This document shows positions 59,311-64,000 of a DNA stretch of 64,000 bases, in pieces. Every line of letters begins with the position of its first letter. Within the stretch, counting starts at the first letter, position 1. The translations under genes were made by a program, and so were the position numbers. The stretch is taken from assembly GCA_016294105.1 (NCBI GenBank), contig JAEDCN010000006.1, positions 38,812-102,811 of the forward strand. Direction: 5' to 3'. The notes beneath the pieces are model-generated. The model ran no database searches. It was not told where the DNA came from and was given only the letters and a program-made list of their open reading frames with translations. This DNA comes from Treponema sp. (GTDB taxonomy: Bacteria > Spirochaetota > Spirochaetia > Treponematales > Treponemataceae).

Positions 59311-60327
59311 TTACTGAGCAAGCAAAGCCATTACAGCTTCCACAGCCTCACTGAGAGTTTCATTGTCTACAGTAAGAGCCTTTTCAGCTTGAGGAGCAGC
59401 ATTGTAAGAAGCAGGAAGCTCCACAGCAGGATTTACTGGATACATCCACTGGGTAAGTGGTAGCATTTCTTGGGCTTGTTGTGAAATCAAAAAGTCCAAG
59501 AACAAGCGGCCACCTTCAGCATTAGGAGCATTCTTAACCAAGGCAGCTCCTTCAATTTGCAGGGAATGACCTTCTGGGAAGATTAAGGCGGTAAACTGAT
59601 CACCTTCATCATATTCAATGTGATAGGCAGGACTTGTGGTATAACTTACAACTAAGGGAGCCTCTCCTGAGGTAAAAAAGCCATAGCCAGTACTCCAGGA
59701 AGGAGCCATAGTCAAGATATTCGGCTTGAGTGCTCGCCAATAGTCAAGGTAGTTTTCCCCAAATACTGCCACTGTCCAAGCCACAAAGCCAAGACCGGGA
59801 GTGCTGGTACGAGGATCCATCAAGATAATCTTCTTTTTGTACACCTCTTTAGTAAGGTCTTCTAAGCTCTGGGGAGCAGGAACAGAAGAATTTTTATTGT
59901 AGATGATAGAAAAATAGCTCCAATCATAGGGAGTTAAAAGCCAGTCATCGGTAAGCTGTAATTCTTCTGGAACAATGGACAGGGCATCTTGAGGCTGGTA
60001 AGCTTCCAACACTTGAGAGCTACGGGCAAGGGAAATCTGGTTATTGTCCACACCCAACACCACATCAGCCTGGGGAGCAGAAGATTCTAAAACAGCACGG
60101 GAAAGAATCTGTGCCCCATCTCCCACCACCAGCATTCTGCACTTAAGCCCTGTTTTTGCTTCAAAAGCAGCAGCCAGCTGTGGTCCTGGCCCCCATTCCC
60201 CTGCAAAAGAGTCATAGGTATACACCACCACCTCATTTGCTCGATCAATCTTGTCCTTACTTCCAAAGGCTGAAAGAGAACAAACAATACATGTAAATAG
60301 GAAAATTGTAAAAAGACGCGTCTTCAT
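59311..60327 (-). CDS. thiB: Thiamine-type ABC transporter substrate-binding protein
   Basis: 338 residues from ATG 60327, whose ribosome-binding site GGAGGA is the 3' end of the TPP riboswitch; a longer start at 60378 would translate the riboswitch itself. Signal peptide MKTRLFTIFLFTCIVCSLSA. VVVYTYDSFAGEWGPGPQL (ThiB hallmark), ADVVLGVDNNQISLA, PYDWSYFSIIYNKNS and LMDPRTSTPGLGFVAW are typical of thiamine-binding proteins. Confidence 0.93.
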   Translation of the reverse strand: MKTRLFTIFLFTCIVCSLSAFGSKDKIDRANEVVVYTYDSFAGEWGPGPQLAAAFEAKTGLKCRMLVVGDGAQILSRAVLESSAPQADVVLGVDNNQISLARSSQVLEAYQPQDALSIVPEELQLTDDWLLTPYDWSYFSIIYNKNSSVPAPQSLEDLTKEVYKKKIILMDPRTSTPGLGFVAWTVAVFGENYLDYWRALKPNILTMAPSWSTGYGFFTSGEAPLVVSYTTSPAYHIEYDEGDQFTALIFPEGHSLQIEGAALVKNAPNAEGGRLFLDFLISQQAQEMLPLTQWMYPVNPAVELPASYNAAPQAEKALTVDNETLSEAVEAVMALLAQ

Positions 60328-60330
60328 ACT

Positions 60331-60433
60331 TCCTCCGCCGGCATTATCCGGATCAGGTTGGGACAGCCCTACGGCCATCCTGCGGGTATATTCTCAGAGA
60401 GCGGACATTGTGTCACGCTCACACCCCGGTGAT
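60331..60433 (-). ncRNA. TPP riboswitch (THI element)
   Basis: On the minus strand CACCGGGGTG opens the aptamer, CTGAGAATATACCC is the THI-box pyrimidine-sensor half, and ACCTGATCCGGATAATGCC then GGCGGAGGAAG is the diphosphate-sensor half. The final GGAGGA is the thiB ribosome-binding site, so control is probably translational: TPP binding hides the site. Confidence 0.95.
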
Positions 60434-60439
60434 GGGTTG

Positions 60440-60468
60440 ACTATAGCAGATTTATCTAGGAATGGCAA
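60440..60468 (-). promoter_or_regulatory. Promoter of the thiamine operon
   Basis: Minus-strand TTGCCA (60468-60463), 17 bp, TATAGT (60445-60440), just upstream of the aptamer. Confidence 0.6.
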
Positions 60469-60507
60469 GGTGGGATAGTGTACAATAAAGTTCGCAAATT
60501 GGGGTAG

Positions 60508-60599
60508 AAAAAAGCCATTGAAAAATCCAGCATGTTGATTACCACACTAACAAAGGGAGATTCTGTTTAACGCAGCATGATGGATTTGTGGCTTTTTTC
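60508..60599 (-). terminator. Imperfect long inverted repeat, likely terminator of the defence operon
   Basis: AAAAAAGCCA..AAATCCA.CATG (60508-60534) is the inverse of CATG.TGGATTT.TGGCTTTTTT (60576-60599), separated by about 41 nt. Read on the minus strand it ends in a T6 run, right after the DUF262 remnant. Confidence 0.6.
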
Positions 60600-60753
60600 A
60601 GGAACGTAATTGCGACCTAAACTTGACACAATCAACTTGTCCCCCTTTCCAGACAAAAGGCCGTTGTATTTATGGGATAGCAATTTCATCAGATTTGATG
60701 AAGTTTAAGATTTGTTCTACTGTGTAATCGTGTACTGTATATTTTTCGGACAC
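60598..60753 (-). pseudogene. Remnant of a second DUF262 (GmrS-like) gene with in-frame nonsense codon
   Basis: From GTG 60753 the minus strand reads YTVHDYTVEQILNFIKSDE, AIP, then TAA (60672-60670), then IQRPFVWKGGQV. Joined, this is the N-terminal DUF262 motif in which IPEIQRPFVW is usual, so the Glu codon GAA has become TAA. After about 20 more residues homology is lost and the frame closes at 60598. Only the N-terminal tip survives. It lies 17 nt after an intact DUF262/DUF1524 gene with a different N-terminus. Confidence 0.75.
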
Positions 60754-60769
60754 GGGAGGATCCTTTTAT

Positions 60770-62440
60770 TTAGATTTTCCAAATACCTTTCGCCTTTTTT
60801 GCCATTTCTCGTTGTCTAATTTCGATATTTTCTTCTGTCCATTCTTCTATATCAGAATTTCCAATCTTTGATGTCATAGGAACTGTAGAAGTTTTATATA
60901 CTTCTTTTTTTTCCGCGAAAGAAGCATTGCCTAAATCTTTGTTTTTTCCAGCTTCCAAAAGAGTCATATTTCCTAGGCGATATCTAAATTGATTAATTTT
61001 TATGTCTTCCCAGTCCCAAGTTTCATTTGGATTGTCCGGTAAAATATGTTCTAGTGTACTTATTGTTGTATCAACATCTGCACTCGTTTCAAATTTTTCT
61101 ATTTTCCCAAGAATATATTTTGCAATCTTATTATTTCGAGTAGTATACACAAATTCTTTATACATAAAAGTTTGTTCAAATTCTTCATCAGAAATATATA
61201 TTCCAGATTTTAATTCTTCTATATCAAAAGATTTCGTTTCTTCAATTTTTAAAGCAATTTTATTGTATACATTTTCTTGTTCATTTGGATTTTTTCCACA
61301 AATAATATTATACCGGAATGTTATAATAATAATTTTGGCAAGCAAAGAAGAAAATTTTTTCTCTGGCAAATTTGCATACGCAGTCATTAATAACGGAATC
61401 GGCTGTACTACATTAAATAAATCTAGTAAATGAAGATTTTCTGCAACATCAGGTAATTCTCTCCATAACTCATCACTAGGATTTTTTAACGCCATAAAAA
61501 TATCTGCTTTAGTTCTCATATTTCGTAATAAAGAAAACGCTGCTTCTGGTGTTTTGATTTCATTACGGATTGTTTTGTACAACTGATTTTTTCGAATTGT
61601 TTTGTGTGTACAATTCCAATAGAATCGTAGGAATTCTGAAACTTGGTTATCCTTTAAGATATCAGCAATTTCTGCCCAAATATTTTCAAGTTCATCTAGT
61701 TTTGTTTGATGTAAATCATTGCTATTGGCAACAGAAAAAATATAGTTTTTTAATAAATCAGACGAAGAAAGTTGCACACCTCGAGCATTCAATGTCTCAA
61801 AAACTTTAAATGCATTTAATTCATCTGTTACTGTTATGACAGTAAAAAATATATTATTAACAAGATTATCTACAAAATTTATTAGTTCTTCTGTTTTTTG
61901 GAATTTTTTACTCAAATAGTTGCTAAAACTTTCAAACGCAGTTTTTAATAACTTTTCGGAAGCGTTTAACCCTCTTTTAGGCATTTTTTGAAGAGCGGAA
62001 AGATATGTTTTATAAAAATGATCATTATTTCTGTTCAGAACTAATTTATTAACAGAAGTTAAAGAGAGCATATCCAGATTACCAATGTAAGAAGTATGAA
62101 TATTTTGTGCTCTCATCTCGTTTGCTTTTCTTTCTTCTTCAGTACCTGGTAGTTTTTTTAAATAATCAACTACAGCTAAAATAAGAATACACAATGTAGT
62201 AAGGCGTTGCTGCCCATCAATAATTTGATAGTTTTTATCATCATTTGTTTGAAGAACCAAATACCCCATATAATGAGAATCTTGATCTTCAATCATTTGT
62301 AAAACATCATACCAAAGGTCTGACCATTGTTCCTTATCCCAAGAATAATCACGTTGGTATTTAGGAACATTATAACGAAGTCCATTTCCCATAAGACGAG
62401 AAAAAGTATCATTAGATGTATTTTTTATTCCGTGCATCAT
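60770..62440 (-). CDS. DUF262/DUF1524 protein (GmrSD-like, type IV restriction or anti-phage)
   Basis: 556 residues, GGAGGT before ATG 62440. N-terminal DUF262: NVPKYQRDYSWDKEQW (residues 24-39) and QIIDGQQRLTTL (72-83, DGQQR ParB-like NTPase motif), FFTVITVTDELNAFKVFETL then NARGVQLSSSDLLKNY. C-terminal DUF1524 HNH-like: TISTLEHILPDNPNETWDWE, RLGNMTLLEAGKNKDLGNAS and FAEKKEVYKTS. GmrSD cuts glucosylated DNA; similar fused proteins often lie inside type I restriction loci, as here. Much more A/T-rich than upstream genes, consistent with transfer. Confidence 0.88.
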   Translation of the reverse strand: MMHGIKNTSNDTFSRLMGNGLRYNVPKYQRDYSWDKEQWSDLWYDVLQMIEDQDSHYMGYLVLQTNDDKNYQIIDGQQRLTTLCILILAVVDYLKKLPGTEEERKANEMRAQNIHTSYIGNLDMLSLTSVNKLVLNRNNDHFYKTYLSALQKMPKRGLNASEKLLKTAFESFSNYLSKKFQKTEELINFVDNLVNNIFFTVITVTDELNAFKVFETLNARGVQLSSSDLLKNYIFSVANSNDLHQTKLDELENIWAEIADILKDNQVSEFLRFYWNCTHKTIRKNQLYKTIRNEIKTPEAAFSLLRNMRTKADIFMALKNPSDELWRELPDVAENLHLLDLFNVVQPIPLLMTAYANLPEKKFSSLLAKIIIITFRYNIICGKNPNEQENVYNKIALKIEETKSFDIEELKSGIYISDEEFEQTFMYKEFVYTTRNNKIAKYILGKIEKFETSADVDTTISTLEHILPDNPNETWDWEDIKINQFRYRLGNMTLLEAGKNKDLGNASFAEKKEVYKTSTVPMTSKIGNSDIEEWTEENIEIRQREMAKKAKGIWKI

Positions 62441-62502
62441 AATTTTAACCTCCGTAAACTACAAACACTTTACCTAAAGAATAATAATATTTTTCCATTT
62501 TT

Positions 62503-62898
62503 TTACAACTCCCCACGAAACGCTCGTGCTAAAATAGACTTTTTCAATAAATTTATCTGCTCCAGCACTGCTTCAGCGGCTTGTTTTGCTTTGTTTTCTT
62601 TTTCTATAATTATATCAAGAATTCGAATTATTTCAACTTGTTCGGGAAGTGTTGGAACTTTCAAAGATAAATTTGATAATCCTTTTCGACTGATTGTATT
62701 TTGACCAGCACTTGAAACCATATTGTCCTGAACATAATCTATATATTCTTTGGTTTTTGAAAAGTAAACCATATAATTAGGTAAGCAGAATACTTCAAAT
62801 TGAATTCGAATAATATGATCGCAAAAACTCCAACCTTTATTATTTTTAACCAATAGTTGACGACCTACATTTGTTTTAGACCCATTTACACGAATCAT
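62503..62898 (-). pseudogene. hsdS: C-terminal fragment of type I restriction specificity subunit (hsdS)
   Basis: 131 residues: the distal half of a target-recognition domain (NGSKTNVGRQLLVKNNKGWS, NTISRKGLSNLSLKVPTLPE) and the second conserved helical region (EQVEIIRILDIIIEKENKAK, ending KSILARAFRGEL). The first 80 or so residues of this recognition domain are missing, and the fragment is in another frame from the upstream half, overlapping it by 23 bp. This looks like an internal deletion joining CKWV to IRVNGS-coding DNA. Confidence 0.8.
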
Positions 62899-63514
62899 CG
62901 CTTACGCCATTTTCTTTTCGCCATTTTGCTGTGAGTTCCCCTGTAAACGCTTTGTGCAAAATTGCGGCTTTTCGTATTTCAAAACCATCTACCACATTTT
63001 GGGCTTTTTCTTTTGCTTCGTCCAATTTGGCAAACATTGATTCTATGCGATTTACAATGCATTGTTGTTCGGCAAGTGTTGGAGGAAGAGGGAAAGGCAT
63101 GGTAAAAAATAGTTTTTTATCTAGATGAGGAATTGCAGATCCTTTTTTATTATTTCGATACAAATCTTTTTTTGTATGTATGAAATATTGGAGATAATTT
63201 TCATTTACATTTGAAATTTCAAGGGCTTTAAATGTACTTCCCATAAAGCCATCTTCTGGAACTGTAAAAACTTCTCCTGAATTTTCTCCATCCACAAGTA
63301 TTACTTTTGTACCTGCTTTGATAAATTTACCAGTAGAAACAAAGTCTTTCTCCTTTTTTCCACGCAAATATTTTACTTCAAGATATGGAAATTCTGTACC
63401 TGTTCGTTTTTCACCATCGGTAAGTTTACACACTTCATTCTGTTGCATCCACTTCCAACCTTCTGGCAATTCATAAGGAGCTTCTATTTCTGTTTGTTCT
63501 AAATTGCTTTTCAT
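62876..63514 (-). CDS. hsdS: Type I restriction specificity subunit, N-terminal half
   Basis: 212 residues from ATG 63514; a GTG at 63535 is possible. One full recognition domain (ELPEGWKWMQQNEVCKLTDG to SAIPHLDKKLFFTMPFPLPP) plus the central conserved region (LAEQQCIVNRIESMFAKLDE, RKAAILHKAFTGELTAKWRK). It stops after SDDSCKWV, exactly where the second recognition domain should begin (usually WKWVxLG). Half-size HsdS can work as dimers, so this piece may still function if an HsdM exists; neither hsdM nor hsdR is in the window. Confidence 0.8.
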   Translation of the reverse strand: MKSNLEQTEIEAPYELPEGWKWMQQNEVCKLTDGEKRTGTEFPYLEVKYLRGKKEKDFVSTGKFIKAGTKVILVDGENSGEVFTVPEDGFMGSTFKALEISNVNENYLQYFIHTKKDLYRNNKKGSAIPHLDKKLFFTMPFPLPPTLAEQQCIVNRIESMFAKLDEAKEKAQNVVDGFEIRKAAILHKAFTGELTAKWRKENGVSDDSCKWV

Positions 63515-63577
63515 CTTTCCGTTTTCACCTTTCACCCTTCAATTTTCAGTTTTCAGTTAGTTTTCTAGAATCCTATT

Positions 63578-64000
63578 TCATTTCAAAATTTCCCAATGAC
63601 CACCTTTGGGTGAACCTTCTCGTTTTAACAAGCCTTTTTCTACAAGTGTAGCAAGTTGTTTTTCTACTGCACGACTTGTTATTCCAATTTTTTCAGAAAG
63701 TTTTTTTGCTGAAAGTTTTGGATTTTCTTTCAAAAGTTCAAGAATTATTTCCGAAGTTTTTTGATTATCTCCGAACTTTCTTCATTTTCTCCGAACTTTT
63801 TCTCATATCTGCCATAATCAATATGTGTGTAACGATTTTTGAGTTCGTTTTTTTCACCTAAAATCAGATTGCGAAAAAACATCTCCAAAAAAACTGAATT
63901 TTCCTGTATTCCATTTTGCAAGTTTGAATAATTTGCTCGTACAAGTGCCTGTACTTTTTTTTTAAGAACTCGATTTCCACTTTCTGCTTCCCGATGGTCT
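63578..64000 (-). pseudogene. Winged-helix regulator-like gene frameshifted by a 20-bp tandem duplication (runs off window)
   Basis: The upstream part (from 64000) reads DHREAESGNRVLKKKVQALV, FLEMFFRNLILGEKNELKNR, YEKKFGENEESSEIIKKLRK and stops at 63745. The other frame reads FGDNQKTSEIILELLKENPK, LSAKKLSEKIGITSRAVEKQ, LATLVEKGLLKREGSPKGGH, then WEILK and a stop at 63578: a winged helix-turn-helix. Removing one of the two 20-bp units at 63760-63799 restores one continuous frame. The N-terminal family is not recognised. Confidence 0.7.
63760..63799. repeat. 20-bp imperfect tandem duplication causing a frameshift
   Basis: Units 63760-63779 and 63780-63799 share TCTCCGAACTTT and differ at a few A/T positions; a partial third CCGAAGTTT lies at 63751. 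Twenty is not a multiple of three, so copy number sets the reading frame of the surrounding gene. Confidence 0.75.

Overview
The window comes from a spirochete, most likely a host-associated Treponema. The evidence is two tandem FlaB-type flagellins followed by flaG and fliD, a very long signal peptidase I, a long PPi-dependent phosphofructokinase, several spirochaete-style lipoproteins, and a flagellin-to-tsaB gene order that, from memory, resembles T. pallidum TP0868-TP0876. Most of the window is ordinary chromosome with dense operons and many ATGA or TAATG overlaps. I saw no rRNA, CRISPR array or insertion sequence. Two tRNA genes are present: Met(CAU) and Leu(CAG).

Layout. 1-9 kb: a GH57-like protein (cut by the window edge) with a DUF4912 partner, lepB, an Hpt phosphotransfer protein, tatD, miaA, an RlmI-type methyltransferase and pfp. 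9.2-15.7 kb: tRNA-Met, argF, a secreted protein, an M24 peptidase, nrnA, a sigma-54 promoter driving a sigma-factor-like gene plus rdgB, and a methyltransferase. 15.7-22.5 kb: the flagellar filament cluster, then tsaE and tsaB. 22.5-30.5 kb: lipoproteins, smc, an outer-membrane barrel and ferritin. 30.7-38.3 kb: rex, an RlmK-type methyltransferase and an efflux system in which the RND pump and the TolC-like outer-membrane protein are one 1563-residue ORF. 38.4-45.7 kb: tRNA-Leu and the rplU-prp-rpmA-obg-nadD-yqeK-LCP-rsfS cluster, then argS. 45.7-53.8 kb: a YfiH-family protein, a large treponemal protein, tsaD, a YibQ-type deacetylase, an RNA m5C methyltransferase, an RluA-type synthase and a GH3 lipoprotein.

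53.8-64 kb is accessory. It holds a degenerate intergenic repeat, a DUF6273 lipoprotein whose C-terminus looks like a hypervariable cassette, a nine-copy pentanucleotide repeat, an Rpn/PD-(D/E)XK transposase-type gene, a TPP-riboswitch-controlled thiamine ABC transporter, and an AT-rich defence locus. The defence locus contains a DUF262/DUF1524 (GmrSD-like) protein, a nonsense-mutated scrap of a second DUF262 gene, an hsdS broken inside its second recognition domain, and a winged-helix gene frameshifted by a 20-bp tandem duplication.

Regulatory patterns found by reading between genes: several good promoters place the start codon only 6-8 nt after the -10 box (leaderless mRNAs); several terminator-like hairpins sit directly in front of the next gene's ribosome-binding site; both flagellin leaders carry a small hairpin exposing GGGA just upstream of the start, like a CsrA site; and a canonical sigma-54 promoter precedes a sigma-like regulator.
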